Assembly (NCBI RefSeq): GCF_003991425.1
Contig: NZ_CP034346.1
Coordinates: 3,509,501-3,573,500, forward strand
Length of the DNA: 64,000 nucleotides
From: Paenibacillus lutimineralis
Lineage (GTDB): Bacteria; Bacillota; Bacilli; Paenibacillales; Paenibacillaceae
Direction: 5' to 3'
Numbering within the stretch: the first letter of the stretch is position 1; every line of letters begins with the position of its first letter. Positions 48,414-57,158 of this stretch are shown here, piece after piece. Below the pieces are notes generated by a model. It was not told the DNA's origin. It ran no database searches and was given only the letters and a program-made list of their open reading frames with translations. A program made the translations under genes and the position numbers.

Positions 48414-49097
48414 TTACGTGTTGCCTGTAAGTCTTTCTCGAGAATCCGTCTCGGTTCCCGCCAAACGTTTTAGAAACGTATTTCTCCAATTCAAGGACAA
48501 TTCTTCCACTTCGAGGATTTGTCTGATGCCCTCGATATTATCCTTCTCTCGGTGCATAATCCGATTGGCAAATGAAACTGTAATTTCCTTAGGATGACGA
48601 TGAAGAAGCGATAGTCCGTCGTCTTTAGAGACAACCCCCTCTGCCAGGACGCGGAAGTAAAATCCTGTGTAGCCCGTTTGTTGTACCTTCAAGAGCATAT
48701 CCGGTACACCGTGCCTAATCGTCAACTTGTAACAAGGCTGTCTCGGCTGACTAACTTGAACGATTGCTTTACCAAGCTCAAAAACGTCCCCAATGCAGAC
48801 ATCGGTTTCCAACAAGCCTCTTATCGTTAAATTTTCCCCTAAGGCGCCATACTCTAACGGTATTTTCAGCTCATTTTCCCAAAATGGGTAGTGCTCGTAA
48901 GGATAGGCGCATACAGCCTTCTCCCTGCCTCCATGATGAACGAGATCCCCCTGCCCATCCCCTTCAAAGTTTAGATAAGATAAATACAAAGCTTCGGATA
49001 TAGCCGTTTTGAATATCCCCGTAGAAACGTCTTTCTTCTGAAACTGGACCTGTGTGGGCATGCCCACATTTAATGAAAGAATTTCAATAGATGCCAT
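48414..49097 (-). CDS. MOSC-domain protein (YiiM-like)
   Basis: 227 residues from the ATG at 49097 behind GGGGTGA. MOSC landmarks: YPYEHYPFWENEL, GALGENLTIRGLLETDVCIG, VSQPRQPCYKL with the conserved Cys, and the C-terminal 3-alpha region. MOSC domains are related to the C-terminus of Moco sulfurase and bind Moco or act on N-hydroxylated bases. First gene of the third B6 operon, directly behind operator copy 3. The Moco biosynthesis genes at 23-26 kb are partly broken, so its partner is unclear. Confidence 0.92.
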   Translation of the reverse strand: MASIEILSLNVGMPTQVQFQKKDVSTGIFKTAISEALYLSYLNFEGDGQGDLVHHGGREKAVCAYPYEHYPFWENELKIPLEYGALGENLTIRGLLETDVCIGDVFELGKAIVQVSQPRQPCYKLTIRHGVPDMLLKVQQTGYTGFYFRVLAEGVVSKDDGLSLLHRHPKEITVSFANRIMHREKDNIEGIRQILEVEELSLNWRNTFLKRLAGTETDSRERLTGNT

Positions 49098-49234
49098 TCG
49101 AATCACCCCGCTCTAAGATTTTGATCAACAAGTTTGTCAAAGCGACTATAAACCACGTTCCTCGGCTCTTTTGAACATCGACTTTCCTCTATGCGAAAAC
49201 TGTACGGCATTGCATAGAAGAAGAATACTATGCT

Positions 49235-49293
49235 AGTATATCAATAAATGGATTGGTTATATCCATCCAAAACTTGCGTTTTTGAACAATCCA
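49235..49293. promoter_or_regulatory. Three-part MocR/PdxR operator, copy 3 (MOSC operon / mocR2)
   Basis: AGTATA (-10 TATACT on the minus strand) at 49235, ATGGATT at 49248, ATCCA at 49265 (+17), GAACAATCCA with ATCCA at 49289 (+41). Spacing is identical to copies 1 and 2 and the outer parts match copy 1 almost base for base. Confidence 0.78.
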
Positions 49294-49332
49294 AAATCAC
49301 TAAAGCACTTCAACATATAAGGGGGGATCAAA

Positions 49333-50751
49333 TTGCTGAAAGTAAACCGAGACGATAAAAGACCACTGTGGCAGCAATTGCTCGATCAGGCCATCGATCA
49401 TATTAACAATGGAGTCTGGAAGCCAGGGCAGCTCTTGACGCCCACTCGAGAGCTCGCTCAGCAGTTGGGAGTGTCCCGCTCCACCATCCAAATTGTGTAT
49501 GATGAACTGCTAACCCGTGGTTATACGGTAACATCAGGACGCGGGGGGACACGCGTTAATGATTGGATTCAGATCAATGACAAATACGCTCCCTCGCTTG
49601 ATCCGCCACAGCTTCCTGAACTGCCTTTGCTGGTCGAACAGTCGCAACACTGGTTTAGAAGTAAGGATAACCAGGGATCGGTCATCGATTTTAGTCCCTA
49701 TCAACCTTTTGTAGATACGCAATTGTTAAAAGCGTGGCGCAAATCGTATTTGAATGCCTCTTCCCAATTCAATGTTTCTTCCTGGTTCTACGGGGATGCT
49801 TATGGCTTTGAGCCGTTACGCCGACAGATCCAACGTTATTTATCACTAGAACGTGGGATTCATGTTCAAACGAATCAAATCTTGCTAACATCCGGAGCTC
49901 AGCATAGTATTGATCTCATCGCACAAACACTTTTGACCAAGGGTGATACGATAACCGTCGAAGACCCTGGATATCCCGTTGCTTGGATGACGATGAAATA
50001 CCGGCAAATGAAGGTTGCTCCAGTTCCTGTTGATGAGCACGGTCTTGTAGTAGAGAAGGTACCCTCTGAAGCAAAGCTCATCCTTGTGACCCCTGCTCAT
50101 CAGTGTGCCGTAGGTGTAATGTTATCAGAACCACGCAGGCAACAGCTTTTGCATAGAGCCGCTCAGCAACGTGCATGGATTGTCGAGGATGATTACGACA
50201 GTGAATTCCGGTACCGCGGAGACCCGATGCTCACTTTATTTAGCCAACTTCCACAAAATTGTCTCTATTTAATGAGCTTCTCAAAATTGACTATGCCGGG
50301 CATTCGCATATCCGCTATTATCGGACCTGCCGAAGCCATTGCACAGCTGGCTCGCGTGCAAGCATTCACCTATCGCCATCTCCCGATCATGGAACAAGTG
50401 TCACTGGCACATTTCATCGAGCACGGGTATTTTATGCGCCATATGCGACGAGCCAGAAATATCTATCGACGCCGTCATGAAATCATGCAGAAGGCGATTA
50501 TGGCCAGTGGTCTCGGAAACAAGTTCACGTTGCGAGGGATTGAAACCGGCTTGCATGTACTGCTGGAAGCGGATGAATCGTTTGACGAGGATACGATGAC
50601 CCTCCGAGCGCTTCAGGGCGGAGTACGGGTACACCAACTTCATTCCTATTGCTTGGAGAGTAGACGCAAAGGGTGGGTATTAGGCTTTGCCAAGGTAGAC
50701 GAAAGGCTTATCGTGGAAGGCATATATCGACTTGCTGAAACGGTCTTGTAG
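49333..50751 (+). CDS. MocR/PdxR-type regulator 2
   Basis: 472 residues with a TTG start behind GGGGGG. Same architecture as regulator 1: GntR helix-turn-helix (TRELAQQLGVSRSTIQIVYD), linker, aminotransferase-like domain with VEDDYDSEFRYRGDP and PLP lysine in MSFSKLTMPGIR. The two proteins share long identical stretches, for example LKVNRDD and SRSTIQIVY, so a duplication is likely. Divergent from the MOSC operon and facing operator copy 3. Confidence 0.93.
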   Translation: MLKVNRDDKRPLWQQLLDQAIDHINNGVWKPGQLLTPTRELAQQLGVSRSTIQIVYDELLTRGYTVTSGRGGTRVNDWIQINDKYAPSLDPPQLPELPLLVEQSQHWFRSKDNQGSVIDFSPYQPFVDTQLLKAWRKSYLNASSQFNVSSWFYGDAYGFEPLRRQIQRYLSLERGIHVQTNQILLTSGAQHSIDLIAQTLLTKGDTITVEDPGYPVAWMTMKYRQMKVAPVPVDEHGLVVEKVPSEAKLILVTPAHQCAVGVMLSEPRRQQLLHRAAQQRAWIVEDDYDSEFRYRGDPMLTLFSQLPQNCLYLMSFSKLTMPGIRISAIIGPAEAIAQLARVQAFTYRHLPIMEQVSLAHFIEHGYFMRHMRRARNIYRRRHEIMQKAIMASGLGNKFTLRGIETGLHVLLEADESFDEDTMTLRALQGGVRVHQLHSYCLESRRKGWVLGFAKVDERLIVEGIYRLAETVL

Positions 50752-50792
50752 CATTTTCTGGGATACACACATCATTCTTTGATGTAACAGGT

Positions 50793-51353
50793 TTAGGTTC
50801 TTCTCGATGAAAGCCACGCCATTACATCCGAGGCATTTCGCTCCGGTGGAGACACTGGATAGAACACATGCTCAATCCTTCCATTATCGATAATCAAGGT
50901 TAGCCTTTTGATGAGTGTCATTCCTCTCACTTCGAAAAGTGGAAGTTCCAGAGCACGAGAAAGAGAGAGTGAACTGTCTGACAACAGAGGGAACGGCAGA
51001 TGAAGCCGCTCGGCGGCTTCTTTTTGGTAGTCCGTGGATTGAGTCGAAAGACCGAACAGCCGCTCGACGCCCACACCCTTCAGCTCGGCAAAATGATCGC
51101 GAAATGCGCATGATTGCGAAGTGCAGCCGCGTGCGCCGGGGATTGCATCCCATCCTTCCAGAGCACCGCCGACTGCGGGGCTTGTACGCGGATACACGTA
51201 GACAACGGTTAATCCGCCTTCTGCAAGGTCAACAGTAGTGCCGTCAGTTGCAGCCAGACCGATGCTGGGGATCTGCAAGCCACGAAGATGCGCGACCTTC
51301 CCGTCATCTTCCGGCAGGGCAAGATGCCCCGGTCCAAATTCTTTTTCAGCCAT
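50793..51353 (-). CDS. Peroxiredoxin (AhpC/TSA family, PrxQ-like)
   Basis: 186 residues from the ATG at 51353; one at 51377 with AAGGA close by is an alternative. Catalytic region GARGCTSQSCAFRDHFAEL holds the peroxidatic Cys and a second Cys four residues later, as in PrxQ/BCP-type enzymes. It reduces peroxides using thioredoxin. Convergent with mocR2. A deleted copy lies at 27617-27812. Confidence 0.9.
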   Translation of the reverse strand: MAEKEFGPGHLALPEDDGKVAHLRGLQIPSIGLAATDGTTVDLAEGGLTVVYVYPRTSPAVGGALEGWDAIPGARGCTSQSCAFRDHFAELKGVGVERLFGLSTQSTDYQKEAAERLHLPFPLLSDSSLSLSRALELPLFEVRGMTLIKRLTLIIDNGRIEHVFYPVSPPERNASDVMAWLSSRRT

Positions 51354-51465
51354 CGCAGCTTCTCTTCCCTTCTCCATCTGTCCTTATTTCTTACGTTTAA
51401 TCATAAAACCGTTCTCTATTTCCGTTTCCTTCCTGCTATGGACAAACTCTACTTTCAGTCATTCT

Positions 51466-52563
51466 CTATCGTTGAGCAACAATAGCCATTACTTCTCGCA
51501 GCGCTCTTAAAAACTTATCGTTCTGTTCAGCTCTTCCAACTGTTACTCTGATGTGGGTTGGAAAACCCAGCGCATGACCTCCCCGTATGATAACGCCTCT
51601 CTTAAGCAACTCATCAAACATGGTTTTGGACGGGCGTTGTACATCAACCAAGATAAAGTTGCCGTGCGGTTCGAAATAACGTAATCCCATATTGTCAAAT
51701 TCTGAACAGAGTTGAATGATCCCTTCCCGATTGTGCATACGGCATCTCTCGACGAATGCCTGATCTTCCAGCGAAGCAAAGGCTGCTGCCTGTGCGAATC
51801 GACTCGTATTAAACGGTTCCCTGACCTGATTGATTGTACGGATCACATCAGGGTGTCCGATCCCGTATCCAATTCGCATGGAGGCTAGCCCATATATTTT
51901 CGAAAATGTCCGAAGAAGAACAAGATTAGGATAGTCCTTCAACAGACGAAGCCCGTCCGGATAATCTTTATGCGTGACATAATCGGAATAGGCTTCGTCC
52001 ACCACGACGAGCACATGCGGCGGAATCAGGCGCAGAAAGCGCTCCAATTCAGAATGACTAACGATCGTTCCCGTCGGATTATTGGGATTGCAAATCCAGA
52101 CAATTTTGGTTCCCTCACTCATTCTTGACAGTATGCCATAGAGATCATGTTTTCCTTCCTTATGCGGGACCTCAATGCAGACTGCGTTTTCTATCTCTGA
52201 ATTATGTTTGTATTGAGGAAAAGTGTTCATCGACATGATCGTTTCATCCCCGGCAACCAAGTAGGCTCGAGCCAGCATCAGAATCACCTCATCCGACCCT
52301 GCGCCCATAATAATCTGATTGAGCTGAACATCGAGCATCTCAGCCAGCTTGAGCCGCAATGCACCAGCTTCGTCGTCCGGATAGTAATGGATGTTTTCTA
52401 TTTCTGCACGGATTGCCTCAATCGCACTTGGCGAGCAACCAAATGGATTTTCATTAGAGGCTAGCTTGATCACCTCCGTCAAACCCAATTCACGCTTCAC
52501 TTCTTCAATTGGTTTCCCCGGCTGGTATACAGGCAAATGTAGAACATTCGTTTTCGGTTTCAT
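51466..52563 (-). CDS. hisC: Histidinol-phosphate aminotransferase
   Basis: 365 residues, full length. IKLASNENPFGCSPSAIEAI, YPDDEAGALR, ICNPNNPTGT, VVDEAYSDYV, PLP lysine in LRTFSKIYGLASMRIGYG. It makes L-histidinol phosphate; members also act on aromatic amino acids. It follows pdxT by 7 bases and has no his genes around it, so it belongs to the B6 island rather than to histidine synthesis. Confidence 0.94.
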   Translation of the reverse strand: MKPKTNVLHLPVYQPGKPIEEVKRELGLTEVIKLASNENPFGCSPSAIEAIRAEIENIHYYPDDEAGALRLKLAEMLDVQLNQIIMGAGSDEVILMLARAYLVAGDETIMSMNTFPQYKHNSEIENAVCIEVPHKEGKHDLYGILSRMSEGTKIVWICNPNNPTGTIVSHSELERFLRLIPPHVLVVVDEAYSDYVTHKDYPDGLRLLKDYPNLVLLRTFSKIYGLASMRIGYGIGHPDVIRTINQVREPFNTSRFAQAAAFASLEDQAFVERCRMHNREGIIQLCSEFDNMGLRYFEPHGNFILVDVQRPSKTMFDELLKRGVIIRGGHALGFPTHIRVTVGRAEQNDKFLRALREVMAIVAQR

Positions 52564-52570
52564 CCGTCTC

Positions 52571-53164
52571 TCACCCTTTCACGCTACTTCTTGATTCAAG
52601 AACCATTTGTAAAAAATAGGAGTGTAATGAAGTATCATCAGTCAACTCGGGGTGAAAGGAGGTCGCGAGTAAAAGCCCTTGTCTTGCTGCTACAATTCGG
52701 TCATGATAGGTTGCTAAAACCTCGATACCAATACCTACCTTTTGGATTAGAGGAGCTCGAATAAATACGGCCCGGACAGGTTGAGGGATACCTTTTATCG
52801 ATAAAACAGTTTCGAAGCTTTCTTTCTGCCGTCCGAAGGCATTGCGGGATACTCTCATATTCATGAGAGAAAGATGAGCTTCCTCACCACTATCTATTTC
52901 ATTGGCAAGTACAATCAGACCTGCGCAAGTTCCAAATATAGGTTTTCCAGACATAGCAAACGATCGGATCTCCTCGATTAACCCATATTTCCTCATCATT
53001 TTCCCTATTGTTGTGCTTTCACCTCCAGGAATAATGATGCCATCTATACCGGTTAATTGTTCTTTTCGTTTGATGGCAATGCCAACTGCACCAACTTCAT
53101 GAATCATGTTCATATGCTCTTTCACTGCCCCTTGCAGTGCTAAAACGCCTATTTTCGTTTCCAT
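52571..53164 (-). CDS. pdxT: Pyridoxal 5'-phosphate synthase glutaminase PdxT
   Basis: 197 residues. Start IGVLALQGAVKEHM, GIIIPGGESTTIGKM, nucleophile Cys in FGTCAGLIVLA, His-Glu in SFHPELTDD. It releases ammonia from glutamine for PdxS. Normally adjacent to pdxS; here it forms a two-gene unit with hisC behind an ATAGG-N5-CCTAT box, while pdxS is under the MocR operator. Confidence 0.96.
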   Translation of the reverse strand: METKIGVLALQGAVKEHMNMIHEVGAVGIAIKRKEQLTGIDGIIIPGGESTTIGKMMRKYGLIEEIRSFAMSGKPIFGTCAGLIVLANEIDSGEEAHLSLMNMRVSRNAFGRQKESFETVLSIKGIPQPVRAVFIRAPLIQKVGIGIEVLATYHDRIVAARQGLLLATSFHPELTDDTSLHSYFLQMVLESRSSVKG

Positions 53165-53271
53165 AATTGCCCTCGTTCCTGCATGCTATTTATTTGCTTA
53201 AAATTTGGAAATTTCGACACAAGATCGTAAATTGAGTATAATATCGAATTTATGATAAGACTATTCCGTTA

Positions 53272-53300
53272 ATATTATAAAAACAATAGGTTTTTCCTAT
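53272..53300 (-). promoter_or_regulatory. LysR-type operator and promoter of pdxT-hisC
   Basis: ATAGGTTTTTCCTAT (53286-53300) with AT-rich -10 candidates on the minus strand at 53272-53279, 120 bases upstream of pdxT. Same pattern as in front of lysR and of the decarboxylase operon. Confidence 0.58.
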
Positions 53301-53506
53301 GATTCAAGCAAGCCTATCCTTACGATAGGCATATCATAATTGATGCGGCTTGAAACCCTGATTCCTGTTATAAGCTGATTGAAGCATATAAACTGCGTTG
53401 ATACATCTATTGTTATCTCAGCAGTTTTTACCGAAATAAGTGCATTCCTGCAACTGTTTCAGTCCGTGCAGGAACAACACGTGGTTAACAACCTCCTAGT
53501 AGGGTT
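53301..53506. other. Intergenic region between proS and the pdxT promoter
   Basis: No gene. Inverted repeats seen: GCCTATC/GATAGGC near 53310-53328, AAACTGC/GCAGTTT around 53400-53430, and TTCCTGCA/TGCAGGAA around 53444-53472. The last may end the proS transcript, but it has no T tract. Confidence 0.4.
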
Positions 53507-55216
53507 CTAACCCTTAACCTTTTTCTTAACCTGATTAACGACCTCGTCAATGGAGACAAGCTCACTCTGCCCATTCTTACGAACGGTCAACTCGACTTCC
53601 CCCTGCTCAGCGTTCTTGCCTACTGTAATCCGCAGCGGAATGCCAATCAGCTCTGAATCCTTGAATTTAACGCCTGCACTCTCATTCCTGTCATCATACA
53701 ATACCTCAATCCCTTGTTGTGCAAGCTCCGCATATAGTCTGTCTGCAGCTTGAGTCTGCTGTTCATTCTTGCTGGATATCAGAATCAGATGGACTTGAAA
53801 TGGAGCCACCGACATGGGCCAGATCATTCCTCGGTCATCATGACGTTGTTCAGCGATAGCAGAGAGAAGTCGCGATACTCCAATACCGTAGCAGCCCATG
53901 ATCATAGGTTCCTTTTTGCCGGCACTGTTCAAATAATGAGCCTGCAGCTTCTCACTGTATTTCGTGCCAAGCTTAAAAATATGACCCATCTCTATCCCGC
54001 GTGAGAACTTCAACCGCCCCTGCTGGCAATTCAGGCAATGATCTCCCTCTACAACGTTTCGGAAGTCGCCAACTTGCTCTAGCTTGAAATCCCGTCCAGG
54101 GCGCACATGAATTTCGTGAACATCGGCTTCATTGCCCCCTGCTATACCTTCACTCATACTAGCAACCTCTTGATCCACAAGCACAGGGATATGGATTCCG
54201 CAAGGGCCGATAGAACCGGCAGGCGCCAGCCCAAGCTCATGTAAGGCACCCGGATCGACAATCTCGAGACTCTCGGTGTTCAAATATTTCATCACTTTCA
54301 GTTCATTAACCTGGTGATCGCCTCTGACTAATACAGCGACAATTTGTTGATCCGCCTTATAAATAAGTGTCTTGATGATTTGCTGAGCTTCCACTTGCAA
54401 GCCGTCAATGAGTTCGTCAATGGTACGGATTCCTGGAGTTTGGATTTTCTCGCGCGGTAGCACTTCGGACGAAGGCACAACGGGTTCAGCTCCATCCCTA
54501 CCAACGGCAGCTTCTATATTTGCTGCATAATCACAGCAAGTACAGGATGCAATCGTATCCTCGCCAATATCGGCCAAAGCCATAAATTCATGGGTCTCCC
54601 CTTCGCCGCCAATCGCTCCAGCATCTGCCTCCACCGCTCTGTAATTTAGCTCTATACGCTCAAAAATACGCTCATAAGCCCCGTACATTTTCCGATATGA
54701 ACGATCTAATCCCTCCCAATCTGTGTCAAAGGAATAAGCATCCTTCATCACAAATTCCCGTCCGCGCAGCAATCCAAATCTCGGACGACGTTCATCTCTA
54801 AATTTCGTCTGAATCTGGTACAGCGTAACCGGAAGCTTCCGATATGAATTAATCTCATCCCGCACCAAAGCCGTAATAACTTCCTCATGCGTAGGTCCCA
54901 GAACGAACTCCCGTTCATTGCGGTCAGATAGACGCATCAACTCAGGACCATACACACTATGCCGTCCTGACTCCTTCCAGAGATCAGCAGGCTGGAGTGC
55001 TGGCATCAGTATTTCCTGGGCTCCGGTCAGTTCCATCTCCTCACGAATAATCTGCTCAATCTTGCGTAATACTCGCCGGCCTAGCGGCAGATATGTATAG
55101 ATTCCAGCCGCCAATTGCCGGATAAAGCCACCTCTCAGCAACAATTCATGACTCGCCACTTCCGCTTCCGCAGGCGATTCTCGTAACGTGTTCAATAGTA
55201 AAGTGCTCTGTCGCAT
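53507..55216 (-). CDS. proS: Prolyl-tRNA synthetase (bacterial type)
   Basis: 569 residues from the ATG at 55216 behind AAGGAGG. Class II motifs: motif 1 region GIYTYLPLGRRVLRKIEQII, motif 2 FRDERRPRFGLLRGREF, motif 3 GCYGIGVSRLLSAIAE; an editing (INS) domain lies between motifs 2 and 3 and the anticodon-binding domain at the C-terminus. Controlled by the T-box leader just upstream. Confidence 0.96.
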   Translation of the reverse strand: MRQSTLLLNTLRESPAEAEVASHELLLRGGFIRQLAAGIYTYLPLGRRVLRKIEQIIREEMELTGAQEILMPALQPADLWKESGRHSVYGPELMRLSDRNEREFVLGPTHEEVITALVRDEINSYRKLPVTLYQIQTKFRDERRPRFGLLRGREFVMKDAYSFDTDWEGLDRSYRKMYGAYERIFERIELNYRAVEADAGAIGGEGETHEFMALADIGEDTIASCTCCDYAANIEAAVGRDGAEPVVPSSEVLPREKIQTPGIRTIDELIDGLQVEAQQIIKTLIYKADQQIVAVLVRGDHQVNELKVMKYLNTESLEIVDPGALHELGLAPAGSIGPCGIHIPVLVDQEVASMSEGIAGGNEADVHEIHVRPGRDFKLEQVGDFRNVVEGDHCLNCQQGRLKFSRGIEMGHIFKLGTKYSEKLQAHYLNSAGKKEPMIMGCYGIGVSRLLSAIAEQRHDDRGMIWPMSVAPFQVHLILISSKNEQQTQAADRLYAELAQQGIEVLYDDRNESAGVKFKDSELIGIPLRITVGKNAEQGEVELTVRKNGQSELVSIDEVVNQVKKKVKG

Positions 55217-55243
55217 TGTAACAACCTCCTTGTTATAAAAAGC

Positions 55244-55657
55244 AAAAAGACACATTCGTTAGGGACGAATGTGTCGTGTTACCACCCTATTTCGACAATG
55301 ACGCTTAGATGATAGTTCAAAAAGTCCGCTTTTGATCACGAAGTAATTCAAGAAGTAAATTCGGCATCGAATCTTGAATTCACCCGGGCCTTCCGGTGCT
55401 CACGTACCCACTATGTACGCTTCGCTCCTCAGTCCCTAGCTTCATCCAACCTTCTCGGTGCTGAAAACCGGATTTTTGAACTTATCGCTCATCTGTATCA
55501 TTGTCCTCTTCTTCGGATAACGGCCGAACCCCGGTAACGGTTATCCCGTTACAGCTCGCAAGTCGGGAAGTACTCCTTCGACGGAAGAATCCTCTCAGCC
55601 TGTGGGATTCTCTCTCTGCACCGCGAACTTTGGAACACTTGTCTTGGTCATTGCTTT
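55244..55657 (-). promoter_or_regulatory. T-box leader of proS (tRNA-Pro responsive), carrying an inserted element
   Basis: Minus strand: conserved T-box AGGGTGGTAACACG (around 55276-55289), then terminator GACACATTCGT/ACGAATGTGTC with TTTTT (55244-55275). Stem I lies around 55535-55640 with the AGAGAGA bulge motif and a hairpin AGAATCC/GGATTCT at its tip. A candidate Pro codon CCC or CCG is in CTTCCCGACTTG. A further stem (CAATGA...AGATGA with TCATCT...TCATTG) has a 167-base repeat in its loop. Confidence 0.85.
55315..55481. repeat. Long copy of the hairpin repeat element, inside the proS leader
   Basis: 167 bases bounded by GTTCAAAAAGTCCGCTTTT and the complement of GTTCAAAAATCCGGTTTT. The 44-base element at 16999 has the same ends. 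No reading frame; MITE-like. No clear target duplication was seen; the flanks pair with each other as a T-box stem. Confidence 0.78.
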
Positions 55658-55663
55658 TTTGAA

Positions 55664-55692
55664 ACTTTATCATGTACTGGTGGGATAGTCAA
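55664..55692 (-). promoter_or_regulatory. Predicted promoter of the proS leader
   Basis: Minus strand TTGACT (55687-55692), 17 bases, TAAAGT (55664-55669). It begins within 3 bases of the stop codon of the oxidase gene upstream. Confidence 0.6.
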
Positions 55693-55694
55693 TA

Positions 55695-57080
55695 CTATAG
55701 CAGTTCAGCCACTCGAGCTGCGGTTGCTTCACCGTTGGCGATGCAATCCGGGATACCTACGCCGTAATAAGAGCAACCCGCCAGGAACATCCCGGGATAC
55801 TGCTGCGCAACTTTACGCTCCAACGATTGGACGACCTCATGATGCCGTAAATGATAGTTGGGCATAGAATCCATCCACCGCGTAATTGCATAGGTTGTCG
55901 GCTGTGGCAGCTGACCGATGCTCTGCTGCAGATCGGACATCGCTTCCTGCAGCATCTCCTCCTCAGATAAGCCTTGCAGACGCTCATAGTGTGGGCCAGA
56001 GCTTTTATAGAATAAGCGAACCAGCAGCTGATGATTTGTCGATGTGTGGGTCCATTTGCGACTGGTCCATGTAGATGCCTGGCATTTCATGCCGCTGCTA
56101 TCGGCAACGATGAAGCCCGTTCCATTCTCAGGAAGCAATTCATCGCTTACTTCAAAGCCCATATATACACTGATCAGGGAACTGCCGATCAATTCTGCGA
56201 AGTCTTCGTTCAGACTCTCGTTGGCAAGCATCAACTGAGCCGCTTGATGCGGCACACTCAGAACAACACTATCCGCCACCAAGCTGCGACCATCCTTCAA
56301 ATCCAGCGTGTACTGCTCTCCGTCTCGTATTACACGGCTCACTTTGCAGCCTTTCATCCACTCGATATCTGGCAGCGCCTGCTCCATCCGCTCAATGATC
56401 GCTGAAGTGCCACCTGCAAAGGAAAGAAACTTCTTCTCCCCTTGCGATTTGAAGGTCTGGCGATTCTCAGCAAGTCCCTTCATAATACTGCCGTATTGAT
56501 TCTTGTAATCCAACAGATAAGGCAGCGTGGAAGCAATCGTTAATTCATTCAGCTTGCCGGAATATACACCTGATAGTACCGGAGCGATCTGCTTCTCGAC
56601 TAACTCCTTGCCAAGAAAAGCTTCCAGGAACAGGCCTATCGAATCGTTCTTCGTGAACGTCTCATTCGTCGTATAGAAGTCCTTGAGCGCCTCCACCTTG
56701 CCTTCTGCCGAGACCAGCTCGCTCTCCGCCAGAGCCTGGAGACTGAGCGGGATGCCAAATACCGCCTCCTCGGGTATTAACTTCAGCTTACCTTCAGTAT
56801 GCAGATAGGATTTACCCGTAGCGTTATAGACAACTTCTTCTCGCAGTCCCAGTTCATCGATCAGCGGATCTACATTTCGTTTGCGGGCAACAAGCGAGTC
56901 GGCCCCGACCTCCATAATGAAGCCATCCCGCTTCACCGTATGGATCTTCCCACCCAATCGTTCATCCGCTTCAATCAGTACAATCTCCGCAGCAAGCTTT
57001 CGTTCTTGAATGATTTTGTGCAAATAATAAGCCGTGGACAATCCTGTAATTCCTCCACCAATTACCGCAACCTTCTTCAA
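55695..57080 (-). CDS. hemY: Protoporphyrinogen/coproporphyrinogen oxidase
   Basis: 461 residues. FAD motif VAVIGGGITGLSTAYYL at the N-terminus and the C-terminal FAD contact GCSYYGVGIPDCIANGEAAA-like (GIPDCIANGEATAARV). Gram-positive HemY/HemG type, which oxidises coproporphyrinogen III in the coproporphyrin-dependent heme pathway. No other heme gene is adjacent; hemL and gsaB are 8-27 kb away. Confidence 0.94.
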   Translation of the reverse strand: MKKVAVIGGGITGLSTAYYLHKIIQERKLAAEIVLIEADERLGGKIHTVKRDGFIMEVGADSLVARKRNVDPLIDELGLREEVVYNATGKSYLHTEGKLKLIPEEAVFGIPLSLQALAESELVSAEGKVEALKDFYTTNETFTKNDSIGLFLEAFLGKELVEKQIAPVLSGVYSGKLNELTIASTLPYLLDYKNQYGSIMKGLAENRQTFKSQGEKKFLSFAGGTSAIIERMEQALPDIEWMKGCKVSRVIRDGEQYTLDLKDGRSLVADSVVLSVPHQAAQLMLANESLNEDFAELIGSSLISVYMGFEVSDELLPENGTGFIVADSSGMKCQASTWTSRKWTHTSTNHQLLVRLFYKSSGPHYERLQGLSEEEMLQEAMSDLQQSIGQLPQPTTYAITRWMDSMPNYHLRHHEVVQSLERKVAQQYPGMFLAGCSYYGVGIPDCIANGEATAARVAELL

Positions 57081-57158
57081 TCTATTCCACCTCGATCAAG
57101 GGTTATAATTCACTCTCCCCATCATAACCTACTTGTCTCGAAGCGGACAATATTCCTA

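Noticed and set aside
53444..53472. Terminator for proS
   Set aside because: The hairpin TTCCTGCA/TGCAGGAA is clear, but no T tract follows on the minus strand, so it is noted only as an inverted repeat.
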